Below, piece after piece: positions 1 to 7,560 of a DNA stretch of 64,000 nt; positions within the stretch are counted from its first letter, which is position 1, and every line of letters starts with the position of its first letter. Origin of the DNA: Planktothricoides sp. SR001 (lineage in GTDB: Bacteria; Cyanobacteriota; Cyanobacteriia; Cyanobacteriales; Laspinemataceae); NCBI RefSeq assembly GCF_001276715.1, contig NZ_LIUQ01000003.1:106334-170333 (forward strand), read 5' to 3'. Under the pieces are notes generated by a model. The model did no database searches. It was not told where the DNA came from and saw only the letters and a program-made list of their open reading frames with translations. The position numbers and the translations under genes are program-made.

Positions 1-475
1 CTCTTCCCCCCACACCCTACACCGATGGCGGCCCTCTCTTCTCCCTACACCCTACACCCCACACCTTTATTTAAGGAAAAAATTTTAAAATAATTTTAGA
101 ATAATTTCAGGCGATCGCGCTCTACCAATTGTCATGGATTAAAATGTTATCAAAAGAAATCATCTTCCTCAAATACAGTAAAAGCGCGATCGCCTAGAAA
201 TCTTTGAAAATCGTAGATTGCGACTTTATTTGTACTAAAATTGTCCTAGAGGCCATCTTGATTCTTCCCTAAACGCAAATACTTAAATAATTAAACCAAG
301 ATCGCGGAATCTTTTTCCCGGCGGATTACGTCCGCATAAAATAGGTGTGGGTCAAACAGTCTGATTGATAATCATTTAGAGAAAAAATTGAGGAGTAGCG
401 GGCAACAGAATATGCGTCTCCCAGAAATCAATTAACCATCAAATCTAAATATAAGAATATTAGGAGCGAGTTTCT
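1..475. other. Non-coding leader region upstream of the COP23 gene
   Basis: I see no convincing gene here. The left end holds a CCCTACACC-type short repeat (about 10-65) and the rest is AT-rich with HIP1-like GCGATCGC sites near 111 and 186. The stretch 440-475 ends in AGGAGCGAG just ahead of the ATG at 476, which is a plausible ribosome binding site for the next gene. Confidence 0.5.
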
Positions 476-1198
476 ATGTCTTCACCAAAGCTAAAACCAC
501 AGAATCATCCAACCATGTTAGCAGTCAAAGCGATGAGTATGTCCCTGGGAGTCGCGCTGCTGCTCGGAGGTGGAATTGCACAATCCCAAATCAGACCGAA
601 CAATGTGCGAATTCCTGACCCCCAACCAGAAGCGGAAGGACCCGCAGAACCGGGACAACAAAACGCTGATGCCCGGTTTACCTGTGAAGTCGTGGATAAC
701 GCCTACACCGTGATGTATCATCCCCAAAGCCAGCCCGATCGCTCTTATGAATGGGCGCAACCAAGAGCAATGGGCGGTGGTTGGTCAGAAGATCGCCGTT
801 GTGGGGAAATTGCCCGTCGCTTAGAATTCTATCGCCCCGATGGTTTACAAGAATTGGCCGTAGGAGTGGAAAATGGCTACAACGTCATTTGTGTCACCAC
901 ACAGAAAAACGCCGATTGTCGGATTGTCCTGACTGTACCCCCAGGAGAAGATCCCACCCTGATGCGCGATCGGGTCTTTGAGAACTTAACCGTCGCCGAC
1001 AGTGGTCAACAAACCGATGCCGTCAATGCCATAGTCGGCAACGAGGACAGCAACGTACTCGGTGAAATCGAAAATATTCTCGGCATCCCCATGCCTGGGC
1101 AACAAAATAATGCTCCCACGCAGACAACTCGCGGTGGCATCAATCTTCAACCATTCTTAGATCCTGCTGATGGTGGCACCGGCAGCCAACTCAATTAA
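476..1198 (+). CDS. COP23-domain exported protein
   Basis: A 240-residue protein with an N-terminal hydrophobic stretch (about residues 20-36, ending near IAQSQ) that looks like a signal peptide, then a Pro/Glu/Gln-rich linker. The core at about 67-195 starts RFTCEVVDNAYTV and carries paired cysteines (FTC, RRC, VIC, DCR), the pattern of the COP23 family. COP23 was first described as a circadian oscillating 23-kDa membrane protein in cyanobacteria; its biochemical role is not known. The C-terminus (205-240) is low-complexity and Gln/Asn/Gly-rich. AGGAGCGAG upstream supports the start. It is a single-gene unit, with a repeat-filled spacer after it. The family call is fairly sure; the function is open. 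Confidence 0.8.
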   Translation: MSSPKLKPQNHPTMLAVKAMSMSLGVALLLGGGIAQSQIRPNNVRIPDPQPEAEGPAEPGQQNADARFTCEVVDNAYTVMYHPQSQPDRSYEWAQPRAMGGGWSEDRRCGEIARRLEFYRPDGLQELAVGVENGYNVICVTTQKNADCRIVLTVPPGEDPTLMRDRVFENLTVADSGQQTDAVNAIVGNEDSNVLGEIENILGIPMPGQQNNAPTQTTRGGINLQPFLDPADGGTGSQLN

Positions 1199-1206
1199 GA
1201 CCATTA

Positions 1207-1292
1207 TGAGAGATAAAAGAGAAGAGAGAAGAGAGAAAAGTGAAAAGTGAAAAGTGAAGAAGTGAAAAGTGAAAAGTGAAGAAGTGAAAAGT
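1207..1292. repeat. Purine-rich tandem repeat (GTGAAAA type)
   Basis: Runs of GAAGAGAGAA and then AGTGAAAAGTGAAAAG with period 7-12 follow directly after the COP23 stop codon. A pyrimidine-rich complementary counterpart (CACTATTCA/CTTTTCA repeats) lies at about 1608-1700. The two could pair over the intervening element. Confidence 0.75.
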
Positions 1293-1294
1293 TA

Positions 1295-1601
1295 TTTACA
1301 GCGGTTTTCTGCTGAGTAAACCACACCCGTCGGGGAATTTATTCCCCGCCTCATAGCGCAAGCCTGCCCCCGCGAAGGCCGCCATCGTCGGTTAAAACCG
1401 ACTAATCATGCTTGGTAGGGGTCAACGGCCGTTGTACGGGTCAACGGCCGTTGACCCGTACAGAATTTTAGTCGGGTTTAACCGACTTGCGCTCTCTAGC
1501 GGCGGGAAGACGATTCCCTGGCGGTTAATTGACAGGCGATTAATTCCCTGGCGGTTAATTGGCGGAAGGCTGTGGTTTATTAATTTAAAAACCGCTGTAA
1601 A
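1295..1601. mobile_element. MITE-like foldback element
   Basis: A 307-bp block bounded by perfect 14-bp inverted termini: TTTACAGCGGTTTT at 1295-1308 and its reverse complement at 1588-1601. Inside are nested palindromes: GTCGGTTAAAACCGAC near 1388, a GTCAACGGCCGTTG repeat near 1429-1455, GTCGGGTTTAACCGAC near 1470-1486, and a direct repeat of ATTCCCTGGCGGTTAATT at about 1511-1560. No transposase-sized open frame is present. The shape fits a non-autonomous foldback element; no target-site duplication is obvious because the flanks are simple repeats. Confidence 0.55.
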
Positions 1602-1607
1602 TGAAAT

Positions 1608-1700
1608 ATCACTATTCACTATTCACTATTCACTATTCACTTTTCACTATTCACTATTAACTTTTCCTTCTTTCCTCTTTTCTCTTTCCTCTTTCCTCTC
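1608..1700. repeat. Pyrimidine-rich tandem repeat (ACTATTC, then CTTTCCT)
   Basis: Tandem CACTATT units (period 7) run into TTTTC/CTTTCCTC tracts. They are roughly complementary to the purine repeat on the other side of the MITE-like element. No gene is present between 1602 and 1761. Confidence 0.7.
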
Positions 1701-1761
1701 TTCTCAGAAATATAAAGGGTTGACCGTGAATTTAACGCCGGTCAACCCTTGATTTTTTTGA

Positions 1762-3201
1762 TCAATTATTCCACGGTTTTTCTTTCTGGAGTTCTTGCGC
1801 TTCTGCCGCTTGAACGTTCAACCAATCCTGACCCAATTGAATCGTAATATCTGATTGCAAAGATCCGGTACTTTCCACCACCACTTCGCCAAAACCCAGG
1901 TCATCCCGAATTGCCTGGGCACTAGCAACATCACCATTTTGAGCAATAATTCGCGTCACCTGTAATGGCACTGTCCAACCTTGAGAGTTATAAACATTCC
2001 CATAACCCTTGCTACCCAAGTTGCTGATGAATTCATCCACCGCACTCTCATCCTCTGTACTGTCTTGGATGGCCACTCTTAAAGCCTTGGGATCAACCTC
2101 TTGATAGTCCTCACTATGCTGATCGTAGTCAAAATGTTGCGCCATCATCGTATCAATAGCTTGATAATTTGGCATCCAATAGCTGGCTTGATACTGTTTC
2201 GGGTCACTAAAATCACCCGGAAGCATTAACATATTGACATCACTATGAGAAATCTGAGCGGCAAATCCAGCCAAAGCACCAATTTCTTCCAGGCTTAAAT
2301 TGGTATCAATGTGATCTTTCACCACTGATAACAGTTTGGGTAAACGGGTAAGAGTATTTAAATTTAGGTTTTGATCGACCAACGCTCGCAGCAAAATTTG
2401 CTGCCGTTGAATCCGACCAATATCCCCTAATTGATCGTTGCGAAACCGGAGGAATTGTAATGCTTGTTCGCCGTTTAGATGCTGCTGCCCTTGCTGGAGA
2501 TTGATATACAAGTGCTGACTATCATCTTGGTATTTCATATCGTGAGGTACATACAGATTCACCCCACCCAAAGCATCTACTAATTTTTCGACGCCGAATA
2601 CATTAATTCTGATATAGCGATCGATCTGAATGTCTCCCAGGAGTTCGCTGACGGTTTTCGCCGCCATAGCAGGGCCGCCATAACGGTTGGCATCGTTAAT
2701 TTTTCGGTATCCATACCCCTCAATTAACGTTCGGGTATCCCTAGGAATGGAAAGGGGAATTAACTGATTTGTGTCTGGGTTAAACCGGAGTAAGAGGATC
2801 ACATCGGAAAGACCTTCAACGGAATTCACCGTTTCCAGATAGGAAGGGTCTGTCGTCCCTTCTTGTTCTTCTTCTAGGTCTGAGGTCAGCACTTTTGTGC
2901 CTAACACTAAGATATTTACGGGTCGGGTTAACTTTGGCAATCTAAGATTACTGTCCGCTAAATTCCCTTCAGAAAATATTGACGCTTCAGCATCGCTAAG
3001 TCGGCTTTGCATTAAAGGGGTTGTAGAAAGGGAAACCGCGAGTAAAGCGCCTGCGGTGGCCGAGAGCAAGGCCACTCCCGATAAGCCAAAACCTAACCAT
3101 AGCAAACGTCCTGGATGCTTGATTTTCTGAGGTTTTTGATATTTCACTTGAGCGGTTGATTTTGGTCGAGATTTTTGTTTGGATAAGTTTTTAGTGGGCA
3201 C
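1762..3201 (-). CDS. LytR-CpsA-Psr (LCP) family protein with LytR C-terminal domain
   Basis: A membrane-anchored LCP protein. The family transfers lipid-linked glycopolymers onto peptidoglycan at the outer face of the cytoplasmic membrane. After a basic N-terminus comes one membrane segment (about residues 33-59). The LCP core (about 90-300) shows ILVLGT, SDVILLLRF, SIPRDTR and the Arg-rich FLRFRNDQLGDIGRIQRQQ motif. A LytR_C domain (about 375-465) follows the core. I place the start at the GTG at 3201 (479 aa) because AGGA lies five bases upstream; an earlier TTG at 3225 would add eight residues encoded mostly by a (TG)7 microsatellite and has no ribosome site. The gene stands alone, converging on the repeat spacer that follows COP23. 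Confidence 0.9.
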   Translation of the reverse strand: MPTKNLSKQKSRPKSTAQVKYQKPQKIKHPGRLLWLGFGLSGVALLSATAGALLAVSLSTTPLMQSRLSDAEASIFSEGNLADSNLRLPKLTRPVNILVLGTKVLTSDLEEEQEGTTDPSYLETVNSVEGLSDVILLLRFNPDTNQLIPLSIPRDTRTLIEGYGYRKINDANRYGGPAMAAKTVSELLGDIQIDRYIRINVFGVEKLVDALGGVNLYVPHDMKYQDDSQHLYINLQQGQQHLNGEQALQFLRFRNDQLGDIGRIQRQQILLRALVDQNLNLNTLTRLPKLLSVVKDHIDTNLSLEEIGALAGFAAQISHSDVNMLMLPGDFSDPKQYQASYWMPNYQAIDTMMAQHFDYDQHSEDYQEVDPKALRVAIQDSTEDESAVDEFISNLGSKGYGNVYNSQGWTVPLQVTRIIAQNGDVASAQAIRDDLGFGEVVVESTGSLQSDITIQLGQDWLNVQAAEAQELQKEKPWNN

Positions 3202-3210
3202 AGATTTCCT

Positions 3211-3224
3211 CACACACACACACA
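3211..3224. repeat. (CA)7 dinucleotide microsatellite at the 5' end of the LCP gene
   Basis: Seven CA units read as TGTGTG on the coding strand of the LCP gene, immediately upstream of its AGGA ribosome site and overlapping an alternative TTG start. Length changes could alter translation. Confidence 0.8.
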
Positions 3225-3252
3225 ATAAACATCGGTATTTGCTTCCCAGTTG

Positions 3253-3400
3253 ACGGTTGGTTGTTGGTTGTTGTTTGTTATTTGTTATTTGTTATTTATT
3301 ATTTGTTATTTGTTATTTGTTATTTGTTATTTTTTATTTTTTCTAGGTTGACTGTTGACCGTTGGCGGTTGACGGTTGTTGACGGTTGATGGTTCTGTCT
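3253..3400. repeat. Tandem TTGTTAT / GTTGACGGTT repeats
   Basis: About a dozen heptamer units (GTTATTT type) at about 3267-3340 are followed by GTTGACGGTTG-type repeats at about 3350-3395. Similar GTTGGTT heptamer arrays occur in other spacers of this window (54.9 kb, 59.4 kb). No gene is seen. Confidence 0.7.
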
Positions 3401-3470
3401 ACGATCGCCAGCGGCGATCGCGACTCGCTCCTCGTCCGATGGTGGGTGATTGCCAAATCAAGATGCTCCC

Positions 3471-3520
3471 ATATATTTGGACATATATTTGGACATATAT
3501 TTGGACATATATTTGGACAT
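3471..3520. repeat. 12-bp tandem repeat ATATATTTGGAC, about four copies
   Basis: Four near-perfect copies of a 12-bp unit, each itself AT-palindromic, end just downstream of the stop of the membrane-protein gene on the minus strand. They may be read through at the 3' end of that transcript. Confidence 0.8.
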
Positions 3521-4051
3521 TTATATATGTCGCCCCACCACTTGCTCGGCAACATGACTAATTCCGGGTATTTTGATTGAGCGACGTTGCCAGAGACGAA
3601 TCATTAACCAAACACTTACCACAAAATAGCTAGAGGTCAACAGGCTACTGATTAATAACAGGGGTAACTTCATCGATTCCGTAGCGTGGACGCCTGTTTC
3701 TAACAACAAGTGTCCCAAGAGCCAAGCTAAAGCGAGAGTGACAGATAAGCGACTAACGGTCATCTGTTCTTTGGTTCCCTGGCGTCGATACAAAGTCCAC
3801 AGGGACGGAAAAAAGCCGAATACGGGAATTAGATAATAAAATAGCACCGAACGATGAAAGTGGTGGGTTGATTCCGAGTCTGGCTCCTCATCAACCTCTG
3901 GTGAAGGGTTGGACAATTCAGGGGGTTGATCCATCCCCCATATGCCATATTTAGAACGGACTCGATGTTCACTGGCACTGAGGGAATTCCGGCGCGATGA
4001 CTCTGAGGCAGTGGGATGTTTGCTAGAGCTAGAATTAGAGTATTGCTTCAT
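3521..4051 (-). CDS. Hypothetical four-helix-type membrane protein
   Basis: I do not recognise a named family. The 176-residue protein has a Ser-rich polar N-terminus (about 1-70, including PSPEVDEEPDSES) and then about three hydrophobic segments: FYYLIPVFGFFPSLW, a TLALAWLLGHLLL region, and LLLISSLLTSSYFVVSVWL. It ends in a basic tail. The start at 4051 is favoured over an upstream ATG because GGAGG lies six bases before it and its ATGA overlaps the stop codon of the upstream protease gene by four bases. The two are therefore probably translationally coupled, and this protein may act with the exported protease. DUF4870-like proteins have a similar look; I cannot confirm that. Confidence 0.7.
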   Translation of the reverse strand: MKQYSNSSSSKHPTASESSRRNSLSASEHRVRSKYGIWGMDQPPELSNPSPEVDEEPDSESTHHFHRSVLFYYLIPVFGFFPSLWTLYRRQGTKEQMTVSRLSVTLALAWLLGHLLLETGVHATESMKLPLLLISSLLTSSYFVVSVWLMIRLWQRRSIKIPGISHVAEQVVGRHI

Positions 4052-5775
4052 TCTGACCTCCGGGAGTTGGCGGGAACAGTCCACCAGGCGATCGCATAAT
4101 CCTGGGTATTTTCATGCACCCGTTGCTTGTAATAAACGCGGATTTTGTAACGACCTGTTTTGGGAATTTGATAAAAAATATGTTCCAAGCTATCCACATC
4201 ACTGACTGAAGACCAAATCGCCTTTCTCGCCACATCTTGCTCAGAAAGACGACTGAGATCCTCATCGGCATTCAACAGATATAGATCGAGATTATTTAAC
4301 CCTTTATCGCTAAAAGTCTCACCGAGATCGTATAGACCATTATTATTCCCATCGTTGAGTTCTACCAAACGGTTCCAGTTGAGGGTAATCGAGACATAAC
4401 TCCCAGCGACTAACTCTTGGTCTAAAACGTAGTCATCAAAAGATTTTTCCGAAATGGTGCGGTAATTCCAACCGATCGCCGGGACTGGGGCATCGGGCTG
4501 CCATTGACCGGCACTAAACTGTTGATAAGCGCGGTAAGCATTGAGTTGACCACTACCCATTTCCCCGTCAAGAGGCAGTTTTTGGTCTCGGTAAGCTGGG
4601 GAACTCAGCCAGTCTTGTTTGCTATTGGCAAAAATAGTGCGGGTCATTCCCAAAGTTTTGCCGTCTCCATTATCTTTAATTTTATCGGTGGAGTTGACCA
4701 AAACCGCCTTCATCACTTGGGGATTACGAGCATCTAAAGTCCAATTGGGGATGTTTTCCTGGACAAGCAACTGGCGGAGTTGGCGATCGCTATATTCTTG
4801 CAACAAAGCCACCGTTGCCGTCACATGAGGCGCCGCAAAACTGGTGCCACTGGTTTGGGTAACTTGCCCATCCATCGTCATAATTTCCAGATTACTTCCT
4901 GGCGCGGCCAGAGTAATTAACCGACGATTATCCACATTTGACTCGAACCCGGTTAAACGACTAAAAACCCCAGTAAAATTCGTGCCTAAATTAGCCAAGT
5001 CAATTTTACTAAACACCCCGTTATACAGGGTCGTAAATGCCACATTCACCCCATTGTAATTATCCGTGGGAATCGGAATGCCGCCCATACCTTGGTTTCC
5101 GGCAATCACATACAGCACATCGTGTACTCGCGAAGACCAGTCCACACACAAAGTCAGCAACGCTTTACCATCGAGCCTCGCATTCGGTCGCGGATCTTCT
5201 TGTAAGGTTTCCCCAAAACTAAAATTAATCGCTCGGACATCGCCGCTATTTTGTAGGGCTAAATGTTGCGCTGCCAAACATTCCTCGGGCTGGGCGCTGC
5301 GCTGAAGCATTCCCACCGCTGTGGCATAGAGATTTGCATCAGGCGCCACCCCCCTCAAACGTTTGTCGGAACTAATCATCACCGACGCCACTTGTTCAGC
5401 GTGTTGCTCCGCTTGTTGTTTATTCGGTTCATTGATCGCATCAGCTTGATCATTGGGCGATTTATCTTGAAAAAACACTCGCGTCACGGGAATTTCCCGA
5501 TGACGGTTCACGGATTTATCAATGCCGAACTGTCGGGGTCTGCCAATATCGACCGCCCCAATGGAAATTTTTCGCCCCGTCAAGTTATAGGGCGGATTGT
5601 GCAGTCTGCGAGCGTCAATCCCCGCTTCTCCCACAGAAGTTTGTAAGGCCAAAGCCGGAATCCCTAATAACGCCAAGGCGATCCCACCCGTAATGAATCC
5701 AATTTTTTTCGATACCAGTGGCTTAGACAACGATTCAACTCCCTCAAATCTCAAACAGTTATGGACTTTCGTCAA
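4048..5775 (-). CDS. S8 family (subtilisin-like) serine peptidase
   Basis: An exported serine protease of 575 residues. A signal/anchor segment lies at about 25-44 (GFITGGIALALLG). The likely catalytic triad is Asp76 (IGAVDIG), His125 (EQHAEQVASVM, a divergent form of the usual HGTHVAG) and Ser312 (GTSFAAPH). The region after about 420 (Trp-rich, NNNGLYDLGE) resembles a pre-peptidase C-terminal or jelly-roll domain. The first ATG is at 5775; a TTG about 15 codons later, just before LSKPLV, has a better GGGAG site and would give a more typical signal peptide. The next gene overlaps its stop by four bases. Family sure; substrate unknown; the altered His motif deserves checking. Confidence 0.85.
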   Translation of the reverse strand: MTKVHNCLRFEGVESLSKPLVSKKIGFITGGIALALLGIPALALQTSVGEAGIDARRLHNPPYNLTGRKISIGAVDIGRPRQFGIDKSVNRHREIPVTRVFFQDKSPNDQADAINEPNKQQAEQHAEQVASVMISSDKRLRGVAPDANLYATAVGMLQRSAQPEECLAAQHLALQNSGDVRAINFSFGETLQEDPRPNARLDGKALLTLCVDWSSRVHDVLYVIAGNQGMGGIPIPTDNYNGVNVAFTTLYNGVFSKIDLANLGTNFTGVFSRLTGFESNVDNRRLITLAAPGSNLEIMTMDGQVTQTSGTSFAAPHVTATVALLQEYSDRQLRQLLVQENIPNWTLDARNPQVMKAVLVNSTDKIKDNGDGKTLGMTRTIFANSKQDWLSSPAYRDQKLPLDGEMGSGQLNAYRAYQQFSAGQWQPDAPVPAIGWNYRTISEKSFDDYVLDQELVAGSYVSITLNWNRLVELNDGNNNGLYDLGETFSDKGLNNLDLYLLNADEDLSRLSEQDVARKAIWSSVSDVDSLEHIFYQIPKTGRYKIRVYYKQRVHENTQDYAIAWWTVPANSRRSE

Positions 5776-5831
5776 TTTTTGTTAATATTTTTAGAATAGA
5801 GGCTTGAGAACACCACTACACTCCTTAAACC

Positions 5832-6539
5832 ATGACCCAGACCAAATCAGAAAAACCAATTGTAATTTCCCCTTCTATTCTATCAGCGGATTTTAGCCGC
5901 TTGGGTGAGGAAATTCGCGCCGTAGATGAGGCGGGCGCTGACTGGATCCATGTTGATGTGATGGACGGTCGGTTTGTCCCGAATATTACCATCGGGCCAT
6001 TAATTGTTGATGCCATTCGCCCGGTGACGAAAAAACCCCTAGATGTCCACTTGATGATTGTGGAACCGGAAAAGTATGTGGCAGATTTTGCCAAAGCTGG
6101 GGCAGATATTATTTCCGTCCATGCCGAACATAATGCTTCTCCCCACCTGCATCGTACCCTTTGCCAGATTAAAGAACTCGGCAAGCAGTCTGGAGTGGTC
6201 CTTAATCCTTCTACTCCCTTAGACTTGATCGAATATGTCCTGGAAGTTTGCGATCTGGTGTTGATTATGAGCGTCAACCCTGGGTTCGGCGGCCAAAGCT
6301 TTATTCCTGAAGTGGTGCCCAAGATCCGCAAGTTGCGGCAAATCTGCGCGGAAAAAGGTCTCGATCCCTGGATTGAGGTTGACGGCGGATTGAAAGCCAA
6401 TAATACCTGGCAAGTTCTGGAAGCTGGTGCTAATGCAATTGTTGCCGGTTCTGCGGTGTTTAACGCTAAAGACTATAAAGCAGCGATTGAAGGTATTCGC
6501 CATAGTAAGCGACCAGAACGGGAATTAGTCACAGCATAA
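5832..6539 (+). CDS. rpe: Ribulose-phosphate 3-epimerase
   Basis: Interconverts ribulose 5-phosphate and xylulose 5-phosphate in the Calvin cycle and the pentose phosphate pathway. The 235-residue length is normal for the family. Signature motifs are intact: SPSILSADF at the N-terminus, [33 protein letters not shown], and EVDGG near the C-terminus, which together hold the metal-binding His/Asp residues and the phosphate-binding loop. It is divergent from the protease gene with a 56-bp spacer, and is followed by an inverted repeat that may end its transcript. Confidence 0.97.
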   Translation: MTQTKSEKPIVISPSILSADFSRLGEEIRAVDEAGADWIHVDVMDGRFVPNITIGPLIVDAIRPVTKKPLDVHLMIVEPEKYVADFAKAGADIISVHAEHNASPHLHRTLCQIKELGKQSGVVLNPSTPLDLIEYVLEVCDLVLIMSVNPGFGGQSFIPEVVPKIRKLRQICAEKGLDPWIEVDGGLKANNTWQVLEAGANAIVAGSAVFNAKDYKAAIEGIRHSKRPERELVTA

Positions 6540-6552
6540 AAAGTAAATAAAA

Positions 6553-6618
6553 AGTAATGGGTCGGGGAAAGTTGGGGATTGGGTATATCCTAAGTCCCCC
6601 GCCCCATTACCCATTACT
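6553..6618. terminator. Inverted repeat between rpe and the DsbA-like gene
   Basis: AGTAATGGGT (6553-6562) and ACCCATTACT (6609-6618) form a 10-bp stem whose interior also pairs GGGG with CCCC. It sits between convergent genes. A clear T-tract is missing, so termination is inferred. Confidence 0.45.
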
Positions 6619-6677
6619 AAGCTGAGATGATAGCTGAGATGATAAGTGAGAATTGCCACTTTTCTCAGATCGCAAGT

Positions 6678-7427
6678 CTAAGATTGTTTCACTTTTGCCA
6701 AGATTTGCTCGATTTCCGGGAGTTCTAAGGCACCGGAAAAGGCTTCTTCATTCAGGAAAAAGAAGGGAGTGCCGTTAATTCCTAGCTGACGGGCTAATTG
6801 AACGTCTTGATTAATGGCGGCTTCCGCTTCTTTGCTCTGGCGATCGCGATTAAATTTATCTAAATCCAGATTTAAATTTTCGGCGATCGCCACATACAAA
6901 TTTTCTCCTAGATCCTTTTGCTGTTCAAACAAAGCATCGTAATATTCCCAGAATTTTCCTTGTTGTTGGGCAGACCAAGCCGCTTTCGCCGCAGGCATTG
7001 CTTGGGGATGAATTGAAGCCAAAGGTAAATGTTTATAAGTTAAAGTCACTTCACCTTTATATTTCTCCATGAACCCTTTGATGGTCTGATGCGCCCGGGC
7101 ACAAAATGGACATTGAAAGTCGGAAAACTCCACTAAGACTATTTTTTGTTCAGCAGCCCCAACGGTGGGAGAATTGCCAATCACTGCCGCCGGATTTGTC
7201 AGCATTTGTTGTAAAAATGCTTGTCGGGCTGCCCGCATCTGATTTTCTTCTTGTTGCTGATAAGCTTGCACGGACTCGATAATCACTTGTGGATTATCAC
7301 GAATAATCTGTAATACCTGTTCTTCTAGTTTTTGATTGTCCGTCGTTCCTGTGGTACACCCGGTCAAAGCGATGCAACCGATTAAAAAACTGGTGACAAG
7401 AAAACTGATTAAGCGAAACCGCTTCAT
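6678..7427 (-). CDS. DsbA-like thioredoxin-fold lipoprotein
   Basis: A 249-residue predicted lipoprotein: basic start MKRFR, hydrophobic segment, and lipobox LTGC with the cysteine near residue 24. The thioredoxin/DsbA fold follows. LVEFSDFQCPFC contains the redox CPFC pair (about residue 107), and GTPFFF supplies the cis-proline loop (about 221). The family makes or isomerises disulphide bonds in the periplasm or lumen (Thioredoxin_4/DSBA type). A helical stretch at 35-80 precedes the fold, as in BdbD-like proteins. It is a single gene, convergent with rpe. No DsbB or VKOR partner is next to it. Confidence 0.88.
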   Translation of the reverse strand: MKRFRLISFLVTSFLIGCIALTGCTTGTTDNQKLEEQVLQIIRDNPQVIIESVQAYQQQEENQMRAARQAFLQQMLTNPAAVIGNSPTVGAAEQKIVLVEFSDFQCPFCARAHQTIKGFMEKYKGEVTLTYKHLPLASIHPQAMPAAKAAWSAQQQGKFWEYYDALFEQQKDLGENLYVAIAENLNLDLDKFNRDRQSKEAEAAINQDVQLARQLGINGTPFFFLNEEAFSGALELPEIEQILAKVKQS

Positions 7428-7560
7428 AGATCACCTCATGGGTTAGATTTCTAATTATTTAGCCATTCTATATTAAGGGTTAGCTCCAGAAAACAACATA
7501 AAACAGGATGAAAAAGCCGATTTTTATAGCAAATCGGCGCGATCGCGAAATGATGAACAA

